Positions 40,701-48,973 are shown, counted from the first letter of the stretch. The stretch: 64,000 nucleotides of DNA from Clostridium sp. AM33-3 (GCF_003480315.1 NZ_QUIV01000013.1:25508-89507); one strand, 5' to 3'. Made by a program: numbers and translations. Notes: a model not told the origin generated them from the letters alone.

Positions 40701-41750
40701 CTTCGGTTCTGCCACCTTTAAGGTACGGTGCTGCTTTGTCAGCTTCTCATATTTTTCTTTGAAGGAAGCAATGTGAGCGCTGCCGTCCAGACTCAGCGCC
40801 GCTTTTTCAACATAACGCTCTTTATTTCCTGTTTCCGCACCGGCTACATTCCGCTCGCAGATGCAGGTCTTGATCTGGAACTCTTCTCGTCTTGTCTTAT
40901 TATATTTCATAAAGATCCGCTCATCTTCCTTCTGAAGCTGTTTCGGATCTGCGCTCCAGAATACCAGATAGGAGTTAGCATACAGGTCAAAAAGGCCTGC
41001 CTCGCAGACCGTGTCAAACTTCTCCCCCTGCTCCATCAGGTGATACGGCGGATAATCGTAAGCCGGAGTTACACGGGTTAAATCACCCTTCTTTGGCAGA
41101 TATGCATCGGAATAGATGCTGACCGGAGTCTTATAGTCCGGCATCGGATAATAGAATTTCAATGCACCGCTCTCATCGGCCATGCTCTGGGTTTCCCTGC
41201 CCCCGCAAAGCAGCTCCGTCAGCTGACGTTTGGTCAGTGCATTTTCTTCCTCCACTGTTCCCGCAAAATATTTCATGCCAAGGGCATTGGCTGAAGCCAC
41301 GATCAGAATTCCCTCCGGCTTTAACAGGGACTTTGCCTCATGAATGTGTTTCTCATAGGGAGCTGTCAGAGTTCCCGCAAAGATCACATAGTCATACTTT
41401 TTGCCCTCCGCACAGGCCTCTGCCGCATAACCGGCCAGACTGTCCTTTCGGTAATAAATATTTGCTGCGCCCGGATAGCGCTGGCGCACCGTTTCCAAAG
41501 CACTTTCCGTGTCATCCAGCACCGTCACTGCGCGCACGCTGGATCGAAAAAGCCCGGTCAGCGCACCGTAATCGGCTCCCACCTGCAGGACCTCTGCCTC
41601 CGGTTCAAAGTCATACCACTCAAGCAGCAGCTCACGCTGGGAAGAGAGTGCATACAACAGATCCAGCCTGTGGTTGTCCTTCAGGATGGACCGGATATCT
41701 CCGCGATGCTCTAAGAGGAGCGCCTGTATCTCATCATCGATCTTTCTCAT
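37764..41750 (-). CDS. giant multidomain glycan synthesis protein: methyltransferase-like, kinase-like, coiled coil, GT2 and GT4 domains
   Basis: 1,328 residues from the ATG at 41750; a TTG two codons earlier has a closer AGAGG and is possible. Rough order: residues 1-190, SAM-methyltransferase-like (VLQVGADYGALTGLF, then DYVIFAGTL). Residues 330-540, a region resembling an APH/choline-kinase fold, with NIDALFENML and CLDYEWVF at the places of the HGDxxxxN and DxE motifs. Residues 560-640, coiled coil. Residues 685-930, GT2 (VSIIIPVYNQ, FLNNDTQVTENW, GAAILLSNELW, YCEDSDLAFEV). Residues 985-1320, GT4 (LFVGGFAHPPNADAV, FVSEEELSELYATCRVVVVP, EGIPQVED). No membrane helix. It probably builds or caps the repeat unit. 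Domain order is seen; acceptor and sugars are not known. Confidence 0.85.
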   Translation of the reverse strand: MRKIDDEIQALLLEHRGDIRSILKDNHRLDLLYALSSQRELLLEWYDFEPEAEVLQVGADYGALTGLFRSSVRAVTVLDDTESALETVRQRYPGAANIYYRKDSLAGYAAEACAEGKKYDYVIFAGTLTAPYEKHIHEAKSLLKPEGILIVASANALGMKYFAGTVEEENALTKRQLTELLCGGRETQSMADESGALKFYYPMPDYKTPVSIYSDAYLPKKGDLTRVTPAYDYPPYHLMEQGEKFDTVCEAGLFDLYANSYLVFWSADPKQLQKEDERIFMKYNKTRREEFQIKTCICERNVAGAETGNKERYVEKAALSLDGSAHIASFKEKYEKLTKQHRTLKVAEPKFAEHRNSVFFPYLVGETCAEKLGEQLEGGQLPLDVLQIVMNQIYDISPECRSAFIRTEEFDEVFGADLTEEEQKLLLSDTACEVSNIDALFENMLMTREGIYCLDYEWVFLFPVPEHFVKYRILYYFYEQYSSVLKQLTLDQILGYFGITPEMAEVYRRMEENFQSYVHGENQELYLGNYMVYSRTVRDIRQTESDLARARERIEQMKIHSREKDVTIRKITEVQRLTNNHVTNLEAIIHNHEHEIGEMAKTLNYLNKHEAILFKIRRKLGDKFNQKYPKGSVERKKLHYKKEYMLHPLRSMKLYSTPEGRNLRDGDFNIGEIYREHGRLKFEQVENPTVSIIIPVYNQIHYTYACLLSILEHTKDVSYEVIIADDVSTDATEHLSEYAEGLVICRNSTNQGFLRNCNNAARHARGKYVMFLNNDTQVTENWLSSLVQLIESDPSIGMVGSKLVYPDGRLQEAGGIIWSDGSGWNYGRLDNPDKPEYNYVKDVDYISGAAILLSNELWNQIGGFDTRFAPAYCEDSDLAFEVRKAGYRVVYQPKSRVIHFEGVSNGTDVQGTGLKRYQVANSRKLKEKWADEFAKQCENDGNPDPFRARERSMGKPIILVVDHYVPTYDKDAGSKTTYQYLKMFLKKGYVVKFLGDNFMNEEPYTSELEQMGIEVLYGPEYQVKIWDWLRDHGDDIAVAYLNRPHIASKYIDYILDNTDIKVIYYGHDLHWLRESREYQITKDPKIREDAEYWKSIEFTLMSKAAVSYYPSYIERDAIHEIDPTINVKDITAYVFDEFKSDIQEDFAKRNGLLFVGGFAHPPNADAVLWFAKDIYPRIRQKMEAAGQVPPEFIVVGSKVTDEIRALQQPDNGIIIKGFVSEEELSELYATCRVVVVPLRYGAGVKGKVVEAIYNGAPIVTTSIGAEGIPQVEDVLLVEDEPEAFAETVTRLYQSPEGCRALCEKTQSYIRTHFSMDAAWKVIENDFKR

Positions 41751-41824
41751 GCTCAAAAAACCTCTTTCTTATGTTCACGTTCGTTGTTCGCCATGTTTGT
41801 GTTCCGATCAAACCAGTTTCCGTC

Positions 41825-43204
41825 TCACGCATTCCCGGTTTCCGTGTTCACGGCTCCCGCCGGTTTCAGCACCGCCTCCACCTCAGACTCCATATCATAA
41901 ACACCCACGGTATTCTTATTGGAAATAACCGTGATGTTCGCCACATCATACAGACGGTGGTACACAGTATGCTCGCCCTGTTCAAAGCCGGTGCAGCTCA
42001 TGGAAAGCAGATACTCGCCGCCTTGAAGGGTCATCTTCTGGCGGAAGTTCACCTCGTACTCGTCACCGTTTTTGACCGGACGGATCTCCGCCCCCTCAAA
42101 CATGGTGTTGGTACCGGTTAAGTCCGCGCCCTTCTTATCTTTAATGGTGTAGGTAAAGATCGGGGCCTGGATGCTGTCATGGAAACGGATCTTCTCTTTG
42201 ATGGTAAAATACTCACCCTTTAACAACAGGTTCGTTAAGTTGCCCCGCTCATCAAACATACCAAGATCATAGATCTCCGCCTTGCCGTTGCCATACTCGG
42301 TACGGTTCGGGTTAATGGTGATCTTGTCCTTCATAAGACCGCTGTGGACCAGCTTTGCCTCAGCATGTTCTGCCGGAGCAGTATTTTTTATACTGTCTTC
42401 TTCATCCATCCCACCGGAGAAATCATTCATCTCCAGCAGCTCCTCTTCCAGATCATCCATCTGGTTGGCCAGGATTTTCTTGTACAGATCCACCATCTTG
42501 CCCGGCGCGCCCTCAGCCACATAATGACCCTTGTTTAAAAGCACCACCCGGTCACAGTATTTGATGACACTGCCCATATCGTGGGTAACCATAAGAATGG
42601 TGGTTCCGTTCTTCCGGATCTCCTCCATGCGGCGGTAGCACTTGGACTGGAAGAACACGTCTCCCACAGAAAGGGCCTCATCCACAATGAGGATTTCCGG
42701 CTCCACATTGATTGACAATGCAAAAGCCAGCCGTACAAACATACCGCTGGAATAGGTTTTCACCGGCTGGTAAACAAAGTCTCCGATATCCGCAAATTCC
42801 AGGATATCCGGAAGCTTCTCGTCCATCTGTTTTTTGGAAAAGCCCATCATGGTTCCGTTCATGTAAATATTCTCAATGCCGGTGTAATCCATGTTGAAGC
42901 CCGCTCCCAGCTCCAGAAGCGCCGAGATAACTCCGCTCACCCGGACCTGTCCGCTTGTCGGGGTCAGCACTCCGGTGATGATTTTTAATATCGTTGATTT
43001 TCCGGAACCGTTGGTTCCGATGATGCCTACCGTCTCACCCTTCTTTACATTGAATGAAATATCACTCAGTGCAAAGAAGTCCTTATGGTAGTTTTTATGG
43101 GTTAAGCTGAGAGACTCCTTCAGCCGGTCTATCGGCTTGTCATACAGCTTATATATCTTGCTCACATCCTGTACCTGGATCGCGTATTCGTTATTTGAAG
43201 ACAT
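41825..43204 (-). CDS. polysaccharide ABC transporter ATP-binding protein, Wzt type, with C-terminal glycan-binding domain
   Basis: 459 residues from the ATG at 43204 (AAAGGA upstream). Residues 1-235 are the nucleotide-binding domain: Walker A GTNGSGKST, signature YSSGMFVRLAFAL, Walker B ILIVDEALSVGD and VTHDMGSV. A charged linker is followed by a Wzt-C-like beta domain (about 300-445: MFDERGNLTN, KEKIRFHDSIQAP, LYDVANITV) that reads the glycan end. With a Wzm permease it would flip a lipid-linked chain across the membrane. No such permease is found in the window. First gene of the glycan operon, behind a promoter at 43309-43338. Confidence 0.92.
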   Translation of the reverse strand: MSSNNEYAIQVQDVSKIYKLYDKPIDRLKESLSLTHKNYHKDFFALSDISFNVKKGETVGIIGTNGSGKSTILKIITGVLTPTSGQVRVSGVISALLELGAGFNMDYTGIENIYMNGTMMGFSKKQMDEKLPDILEFADIGDFVYQPVKTYSSGMFVRLAFALSINVEPEILIVDEALSVGDVFFQSKCYRRMEEIRKNGTTILMVTHDMGSVIKYCDRVVLLNKGHYVAEGAPGKMVDLYKKILANQMDDLEEELLEMNDFSGGMDEEDSIKNTAPAEHAEAKLVHSGLMKDKITINPNRTEYGNGKAEIYDLGMFDERGNLTNLLLKGEYFTIKEKIRFHDSIQAPIFTYTIKDKKGADLTGTNTMFEGAEIRPVKNGDEYEVNFRQKMTLQGGEYLLSMSCTGFEQGEHTVYHRLYDVANITVISNKNTVGVYDMESEVEAVLKPAGAVNTETGNA

Positions 43205-43308
43205 AGGATTCCTTTCATCCGTCCTTTTGACCCGAAAACCGCCCACAAACGGGGCATTTTATTGTTTTTCCGGCCCTGCTGGCCGCAATACGGGTAATTT
43301 ACCACGAC

Positions 43309-43338
43309 AGTATACCATTAAATTTCATCAGGTGCAAG
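43309..43338 (-). promoter_or_regulatory. promoter of the surface-polysaccharide operon
   Basis: TTGCAC at 43338-43333, 18 bases, TATACT at 43314-43309 on the minus strand, with TGG before the -10 (extended -10). The leader to the ATG at 43204 is about 100 bases and has no obvious hairpin. No second strong promoter was found down to 26910. Confidence 0.7.
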
Positions 43339-43398
43339 GCACGTGAGGGTGCACACCATAATTTTCATAAAATCGTCAGAATTAGCCAAGAGAACAAC

Positions 43399-43439
43399 AA
43401 AAACACGGCAGCCTGCATTTCACAGTCTGCCGTGTTTTT
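43399..43439 (-). terminator. intrinsic terminator of the acid-sugar operon
   Basis: AAAACACGGCAG (43400-43411) pairs with CTGCCGTGTTTT (43427-43438); T-rich on both strands, so possibly bidirectional. It separates the enolase-superfamily gene from the glycan operon. Confidence 0.88.
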
Positions 43440-43462
43440 GCTATATGTTACATAAGAGAGAA

Positions 43463-44662
43463 TTACAGCCCTTTTTCGTTTCTGTCTACGGTTACATGCA
43501 TCAATGCATTGTCCATTGCGTCCTTGGTCATTTCCTGGCCAAGTCCCGGAAGCTCCGGAACGGTGTAAATACCTTTAACCGGCTGGTAATCGTACTTGCA
43601 CAGTCTGGTCAAATCCGGCTGGGTGCTGCGGAAGTGATGCTCATGGATGCAGAAATTCGGAATTGCTGCCTCGATATGGAGTGCTGCTGCAGTAGAGATC
43701 GGGGAGCCTGCGCAGTGAGCCTGTACCGTTACATCAAATACCTGTGCCATATCGCAGATCTTCTTGGACTCGGTGAGACCGCCACAGTTACAGATATCCG
43801 GCTGTAACAGCTGTACATTGTTCTCCGCAAAATTGTTCATATAATGCCAGCGTCCATAGAGACGTTCACCGCTGGCGATCGGAGTTTTCACCTTGTCGTG
43901 AACCGCTTTCTGCATCATCGGATTCATCGGGATAACCGGCTCTTCCAGAGCCATAACTTTATACTTGTCACACAGCTCGCCGATCATAACCGCGCTGACC
44001 GCATCGGTACGACAGTGGTTTTCCACAATCAGGTCAAAATCATATCCCAGATCACGGACTGCTTTCATACGATCCTCTACCATCTTCATGAAGGTTCTGG
44101 ACGGAATGCCCTCGCACTCGCTCTTCGGAAGGTGGGTGCCGTCCGGTCCGATCTGGGTAAAATCGATCTTGATGGCATCGTAGCCGTCATCCAGAGCATA
44201 TTTTGCAATCATGCGGTACTCTTCCGGTTTGCCATAAGGTCCGATTTTGTCACACCAGCCGAACTGCAGCTGGGAAGCGTAGGAACGCATCTGACTTCTG
44301 AACTTGCCGCCCATTAACTGATAGCATGGAACATTTAATGCCTTGCCCTTAATGTCCCACAGTGCAATATCAATCGCGCTGATACCAGCAAATACGATGG
44401 CACCTCCGCCCATGCCCCAGAAGCTGGACTTAAACATCTTATTCCAGATTACTTCAATATTCATCGGATCCATGCCAACAATCAGGCCGGCCAGGTCTTT
44501 TACCATACCAAACGCTGCGGTGCTTCCGATTCCGAATGCGATACCGGCTTCGCCGTCACCGTAAATGCCTTCATCGGTATAAATACGGCACACGATCGGT
44601 TTTCTCTGCCATCTCTGAGAACCGGCATCCAGCATAAACACATCTACTTTTGTAATTTTCAT
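43463..44662 (-). CDS. enolase-superfamily (mandelate racemase/muconate-lactonizing type) dehydratase, probably acid-sugar
   Basis: 399 residues. N-terminal capping domain, then the barrel: AISAIDIALWDIKGKAL, YDAIKIDFTQIG with the Lys region, LIVENHC on strand 3 (Glu where Asp is usual), MALEEPVIP, IASGERLYG and VQAHCAGSPI with His. Three acidic metal ligands for Mg2+ are placed as in galactonate-dehydratase-like members, which abstract the alpha proton of a sugar acid and lose water. It ends the tctC-tctB-tctA unit, 42 bases after tctA, so the tripartite transporter probably imports its substrate. The particular acid sugar cannot be named. Confidence 0.87.
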   Translation of the reverse strand: MKITKVDVFMLDAGSQRWQRKPIVCRIYTDEGIYGDGEAGIAFGIGSTAAFGMVKDLAGLIVGMDPMNIEVIWNKMFKSSFWGMGGGAIVFAGISAIDIALWDIKGKALNVPCYQLMGGKFRSQMRSYASQLQFGWCDKIGPYGKPEEYRMIAKYALDDGYDAIKIDFTQIGPDGTHLPKSECEGIPSRTFMKMVEDRMKAVRDLGYDFDLIVENHCRTDAVSAVMIGELCDKYKVMALEEPVIPMNPMMQKAVHDKVKTPIASGERLYGRWHYMNNFAENNVQLLQPDICNCGGLTESKKICDMAQVFDVTVQAHCAGSPISTAAALHIEAAIPNFCIHEHHFRSTQPDLTRLCKYDYQPVKGIYTVPELPGLGQEMTKDAMDNALMHVTVDRNEKGL

Positions 44663-44704
44663 CTGACAATCCTCCTGTACATTCGTTATTTCATACTGCG
44701 CCTT

Positions 44705-46195
44705 TTACGCTTTCTTTGTTCTTTTCTTAATCAGAGCTGCAATAAACGGGAAGAAGAAGCTTAACAGGGCAATGATTACGATGGTCAGGGTAAGCGGCTG
44801 GGTATAAAGGAAATTCCAAGAACCCTTGCTTGCGATCAGCGCCTGTCTTAAGTTGTTCTCCGTCATGGATCCCAGCACCATAGCCACAATCATCGGTGCG
44901 GTCGGAATCTTGAATTTGTAGCAGAAGTAGCCAATCAGGCCAAATACGATCAGCACGAGCACATCAAACGGGTTGGTGGCCAGTGCGAATACACCCGTTA
45001 CACAAAATGCCAAGATAATTCCTGCCAGCAGTTCCTCCGGAACGGAAAGAATGGTCTTCATATAGCGAAGGGTAAAGATTCCGAGAGGCGCCATGATAAT
45101 GTTCGCAATGATGATGGAAATGAACAGGCCATAAATGATATCCGGATGCTCGGTAAAGAATACCGGGCCGGTTCTCATGCCGTGAATCATGATTGCGCCA
45201 AGGAACAATGCGGATGTGGAGTTTCCAGGAACGCCCAGTGCCAAAAGTGGCACCAGGGAACCGCCGGTTACTGCATTGTTGGCTGCCTCAGGAGCCGCAA
45301 CACCGTTTACGTTTCCGTTTCCGAAGGAATCCGGATCACCGGACAGCTTTTTCTCAATATCGTAGGCCATGAAAGTCGCTACATTGGTTCCTGCACCCGG
45401 GATGATGCCGACGATGGTTCCGATTACGGAAGCTCTCAGCCATACCGGGAACTGACGCATACATTCTTTCCAGCCAATCCAGACATTATCGACTGTCGGC
45501 ATAGTACTTGTTGTTTTCACATTTTTGCAGGCTTCCGCAGTCTTCATAACGGATACGATACCAAACAGACCGATCAGGGAAGCTACCAGGCTGATGCCAC
45601 TTAACAGGTTTACATTGCCAAAGGTCAGACGCGGAGTACCATTCTGCGGATCCATACCGATGACTGCGATCAGAAGACCGATCATGCCGGAAAGAAGTCC
45701 TTTCGGAATGTTGTCACCGCTGATGCTGGTAATGCAGGCAATACCTAACAGAGAAATTGCAAAGTACTCACCAGGACCAAACTTTAACGCGAAATCTGCA
45801 AGTACCGGGGTTAAAAACATCAGCACCAGGGCACTGAACAGTCCGCCAAAGACACTGGCCATGGTGGAAGTTCCAAGGGCCAGGCCTGCCTTCCCCTGTT
45901 TCGCCAGTGGATAACCATCCAGTGTTGTCGCGAAACTGGAGATGGTTCCCGGAATACCAAGTAAAATTGCGGAAATCGAACCGCCATAAATGGAAGAACA
46001 GTAGATTGCTGCCAGAAACGCAAGCCCCACACTCGGCTGCATGCCAAAGGTCATCGGTACCATCAGCGCAATCGCCATATTACCGGTCAGACCCGGAAGA
46101 GCTCCGATTACCAGTCCGACTACACAGCCCAGAACCAGGAACAGCAGCACCATCGGTGAAGCTACCGTCTGAAATCCCAAGAAAATACTGGACAT
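44705..46195 (-). CDS. tctA: tripartite tricarboxylate transporter, large membrane subunit TctA
   Basis: 496 residues with eleven to twelve membrane segments. TctA signatures: GALPGLTGNMAIALMVPMTF, IYGGSISAILLGIPGTISS, and GIIPGAGTNVATFMAYDIEK with a matching GVPGNSTSALFLGA in the second half. It forms the Na+-linked channel with TctB and receives substrate from TctC. ATG at 46195, 28 bases after tctB. The unit ends with an enolase-type dehydratase, suggesting sugar-acid rather than citrate uptake. Confidence 0.94.
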   Translation of the reverse strand: MSSIFLGFQTVASPMVLLFLVLGCVVGLVIGALPGLTGNMAIALMVPMTFGMQPSVGLAFLAAIYCSSIYGGSISAILLGIPGTISSFATTLDGYPLAKQGKAGLALGTSTMASVFGGLFSALVLMFLTPVLADFALKFGPGEYFAISLLGIACITSISGDNIPKGLLSGMIGLLIAVIGMDPQNGTPRLTFGNVNLLSGISLVASLIGLFGIVSVMKTAEACKNVKTTSTMPTVDNVWIGWKECMRQFPVWLRASVIGTIVGIIPGAGTNVATFMAYDIEKKLSGDPDSFGNGNVNGVAAPEAANNAVTGGSLVPLLALGVPGNSTSALFLGAIMIHGMRTGPVFFTEHPDIIYGLFISIIIANIIMAPLGIFTLRYMKTILSVPEELLAGIILAFCVTGVFALATNPFDVLVLIVFGLIGYFCYKFKIPTAPMIVAMVLGSMTENNLRQALIASKGSWNFLYTQPLTLTIVIIALLSFFFPFIAALIKKRTKKA

Positions 46196-46223
46196 TTTCT
46201 CTCCACTCCTTTCTCACATGATT

Positions 46224-46658
46224 TTAGAAAAACAGACCCATGAATCTTACATGGAATAACTGTGTAAATGCCAGATACAAACCAATGCTGATCAACAGAT
46301 CGGTTGGGATCAGAACCTTCCAGTTCCGGTATCCCAGTGTTACCGATGTGGCTAACATCATCAGAAACGTTGGGATTACATAGCCCACATACTGGAACAG
46401 GAAATAGTATGCAAACAGATACACTACAATCAAAGCCACGGTTTTATAGGAAATATTTTTCTTTTCCTTCTGAGCCGGTTCTTCCTGCTTTGCAGCCTTG
46501 AAAGAACCCGCCAGAATCAGAATTCCTAAAATTACAATAGCCGCGCTGACCAGCTTCGGGTATGATCCTGCAGCACCAGGAAGGCCCTGAAAATATACAA
46601 ATACTGCAATACCTAAGACGATCGCGCCAATTCCAAGTCCACAGTCTTTCTTACCCAC
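46224..46658 (-). CDS. tctB: tripartite tricarboxylate transporter, small membrane subunit TctB
   Basis: 144 residues, four membrane helices (LGIGAIVLGIAVFVYFQG; SAAIVILGILILAG; TVALIVVYLFAYYFLFQYVG; TDLLISIGLYLAFTQLF), the TctB layout. GTG start at 46658 with GGGGGAG six bases upstream. It lies between tctC (16 bases) and tctA. TctB is the poorly conserved small subunit needed for transport; the call rests on helices plus position. Confidence 0.88.
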   Translation of the reverse strand: MGKKDCGLGIGAIVLGIAVFVYFQGLPGAAGSYPKLVSAAIVILGILILAGSFKAAKQEEPAQKEKKNISYKTVALIVVYLFAYYFLFQYVGYVIPTFLMMLATSVTLGYRNWKVLIPTDLLISIGLYLAFTQLFHVRFMGLFF

Positions 46659-46674
46659 AGTGTACTCCCCCTTC

Positions 46675-47745
46675 TTATTCCTTCAAAAGATCCTGAATGG
46701 ATTCCATATTCTTGTAGTCTTCATCCAGCATAGCCTTAAAGTCTGATGAATTTGCATAGGTAATCGGAAGTCCGCTGTTTGCAAACTGGTCTTTTACTTC
46801 GTCAGAGTTCATAACAGATTCCATGGTATCAGACAGGTACTGAACGATCTCATCCGGAGTGCCGGCTGGAACACCAATACCTCTGTAGGAACCATACGTG
46901 AAGTCAATACCACTTTCCTTTAAGGTAGGAACATCCGGAAGATTTTCACTTCTCTCATCGGAACAGATAGCCAGAACCTTGATCTTGCCCTGATCGATCA
47001 GAGAAGCTGCACCGGCGTAAGTAGTAAAGCCAACCTCAGCATGTCCGCCTGCCAGCTGTACAGTCTGCTCAGATGATCCGTTGGTATGCATATACTCAAA
47101 CTGAACATCGGTCTTCTGGGAGAATAACAGGCTTGCAATGTGATGGGAGGTAGAGAAACCAGGTGTGGTATTCAGTAACTCTCTCTTCTTTCCTTCTTCT
47201 ACGAACTGATCGATAGTCTCAATTCCGGAATCTGCGGATACTACGATAATCTCCGGGTCGAAGCAGTACTCTGCAACCGGGATAATGGAATCCATATCAT
47301 AAGTAGTAGTTCCGCTCAGAACGTTGGTAACGAAGGATGAGGTCATAGCCAGAAGCGTGTAGCCGTCCGGTTTGGAGTTTGCTACATAAGTCTGTCCAAT
47401 AACGGCACCGCCACCCTCTTTGTTCAGAACGCTGACCGGCTGTCCCAGTTCTTTCTCCATCTCCTGAGCCAGGATACGGCAGGAAAGGTCTACGTTGCCG
47501 CCTGCGGTAAACGGTACAACCAGGTCAATGGATTTGGTCGGGTAATTTGTGGGAACTGCTGCTTTTCCGCTGTCGGCCGTTTTACTGTCATCGGCTGCCT
47601 TGGTATCTGCGGCTGCTTCTGTAGCAGCTGCGCTGCTGTCTGACTTCGGTGCCTCTGTCGCAGTGTTTCCCCCACCAGAACATCCGGATAATGCAAGAAC
47701 TGCTGCTGCCATCATAGCCATTACCTTCAGATTTCTTTTTTTCAT
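46675..47745 (-). CDS. tctC: tripartite tricarboxylate transporter substrate-binding lipoprotein TctC
   Basis: 356 residues. Lipoprotein signal with lipobox ALSGC (Cys at 22), then an Ala/Asp/Lys-rich linker of about 40 residues, then the Bug/TctC fold: SIDLVVPFTAGGNVDLSCRI, GAVIGQTYVANSKPDGYTLL, EYMHTNGSSEQTVQLAGGHA and a C-terminal LLKE end. It is tethered to the outer face of the membrane and captures a carboxylate for TctAB. First gene of the unit, behind a LysR gene, with direct repeats upstream. Confidence 0.94.
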   Translation of the reverse strand: MKKRNLKVMAMMAAAVLALSGCSGGGNTATEAPKSDSSAAATEAAADTKAADDSKTADSGKAAVPTNYPTKSIDLVVPFTAGGNVDLSCRILAQEMEKELGQPVSVLNKEGGGAVIGQTYVANSKPDGYTLLAMTSSFVTNVLSGTTTYDMDSIIPVAEYCFDPEIIVVSADSGIETIDQFVEEGKKRELLNTTPGFSTSHHIASLLFSQKTDVQFEYMHTNGSSEQTVQLAGGHAEVGFTTYAGAASLIDQGKIKVLAICSDERSENLPDVPTLKESGIDFTYGSYRGIGVPAGTPDEIVQYLSDTMESVMNSDEVKDQFANSGLPITYANSSDFKAMLDEDYKNMESIQDLLKE

Positions 47746-47853
47746 AGCGATCCCTCTCTTTTCTTAATGTTATTTTTTGCCGCTCAGGCTTTTGTTTGTT
47801 TTGTTTATTTTTTTCATTATTTTTATCTTTTTTTGTCTCTTTTAACTATCACC

Positions 47854-47882
47854 ATTTTAACACACCGCGCTTTTATTGGGAA
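47854..47882 (-). promoter_or_regulatory. candidate promoter of tctC
   Basis: TTCCCA at 47882-47877, 17 bases, TAAAAT at 47859-47854 on the minus strand. The weak -35 is what an activator-dependent promoter would show. The leader is about 100 A-rich bases. Confidence 0.4.
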
Positions 47883-47887
47883 ATATC

Positions 47888-47914
47888 CATAAACAATATG
47901 CCTATAACATAAAC
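47888..47914 (-). promoter_or_regulatory. direct repeats upstream of tctC, candidate LysR site
   Basis: GTTTATG occurs twice on the minus strand, 20 bases apart (47914-47908 and 47894-47888), with ATATGCCTAT (ATA-N4-TAT) between them on the plus strand. It borders the candidate -35. Binding by the LysR protein at 47973 is inferred. Confidence 0.45.
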
Positions 47915-47922
47915 TTATCGCA

Positions 47923-47969
47923 ATAAAAAAAGAAATCTGAAAGGTTATCGCATTTTCCTTTCAGATTTC
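47923..47969 (-). terminator. intrinsic terminator of the LysR gene
   Basis: GAAATCTGAAAGG (47932-47944) pairs perfectly over 13 bases with CCTTTCAGATTTC (47957-47969); TTTTTTTA follows on the minus strand. It lies three bases after the stop and keeps lysR separate from tctC. Confidence 0.9.
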
Positions 47970-47972
47970 CTG

Positions 47973-48887
47973 TTATCCAGTAATCCTATTCTGTTTTTTG
48001 GCCATCTTCACAAACTCCTGTGCAGCCGCCGATAAGTTCTTCTCCAAATATCCGACCGCCAGTGTCCGGATTGCATCTGGGCTGTTGATGGAGTAATATA
48101 CGATTTCTTCATGGTTCGCTGTTTTTTCTACCGAGGAAGGTACAAACCCGATTCCCATGCCATTTCCCACCATCGCATTCAGGCTTTCGCAGGAATTGGA
48201 TAAAAATGCCGCCTTCGGAACAAATCCGGCACTTCTGCACAATTTCTGAGAACTTTCATACATACGCCGTCCACGTTCATATAGAATAAATGGCTCCTCT
48301 TGCAGCTTCCGCAGATCTTCCGTCTCCAGTTCCCGTGATTCAGATCCCCCCAACTTCTGACATACATCCGAATGCTTCGGAACCGCCAGATAAATCTGCT
48401 CCCGGTAAAGCGGTTCATACCGAATCGTACCGCTGTGGAACGGCAGCATAACCAGTGCAAGATCCACTTCCCCGTTCATCAGCAGTTCCTCCGAGTAATT
48501 GGAAAACGCATCTACCACCTGCACCATGATTCCCGGATATTTTTTTCGGAATTCCGCCAGAAACGGAAGCAGAAAATTCTTCTGGTAAAATGGCGCAATG
48601 GCAATTGACAACTTTCCCTGGGTCAGCTCTTTAAATTCCCGCATCCGGCTAATCAGATGCTGACTGCGATTCAGGATTTCCCGCCCCTCTTCGCAGAAAA
48701 TAGCACCCTCCTCTGTGAGGATTACTTTGTTGCTCTTCCTTATAAAAAGCTTCACCCCAAGCTCATCCTCCAGACGCTGAATCATCTGGCTCAACGCAGG
48801 CTGGCTTACGTGCACCACAAGCGCTGCCTTAGAAAAGCTGCCAGCTTCCGCAGCCGCAATTACATACTGGATATCACGTAGCTGCAT
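47973..48887 (-). CDS. LysR-family transcriptional regulator of the tct unit
   Basis: 304 residues. The helix-turn-helix is MQLRDIQYVIAAAEAGSFSK and VSQPALSQMIQRLEDELG; KLFIRKSNKVILTEEG ends the DNA-binding domain. The effector domain covers residues 90-300. ATG after GGGAGGGG. It is upstream of tctC on the same strand, separated by its own terminator and a region with direct repeats, so it most likely activates tctCBA and the dehydratase when an acid sugar is present. Effector unknown. Confidence 0.9.
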   Translation of the reverse strand: MQLRDIQYVIAAAEAGSFSKAALVVHVSQPALSQMIQRLEDELGVKLFIRKSNKVILTEEGAIFCEEGREILNRSQHLISRMREFKELTQGKLSIAIAPFYQKNFLLPFLAEFRKKYPGIMVQVVDAFSNYSEELLMNGEVDLALVMLPFHSGTIRYEPLYREQIYLAVPKHSDVCQKLGGSESRELETEDLRKLQEEPFILYERGRRMYESSQKLCRSAGFVPKAAFLSNSCESLNAMVGNGMGIGFVPSSVEKTANHEEIVYYSINSPDAIRTLAVGYLEKNLSAAAQEFVKMAKKQNRITG

Positions 48888-48973
48888 TGTATCCCCTCCC
48901 CAATTATGTCGATTCTCTCTCGCATGACGTCTATTTTACCACAAAATCAACAAAATATGACCGTTATCTTTCG

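Noticed and set aside
41760..41802. Possible 13-codon leader peptide just before the giant glycosyltransferase gene (minus strand)
   Set aside because: Starts ATG and ends close to the downstream start, but has no good ribosome site and no attenuator-like stem; probably chance.
41162..42121. 319-codon plus-strand frame opposite the giant glycosyltransferase and the ABC ATPase
   Set aside because: Rich in His, Pro, Arg and Cys as expected for a shadow frame, and it crosses two real genes.
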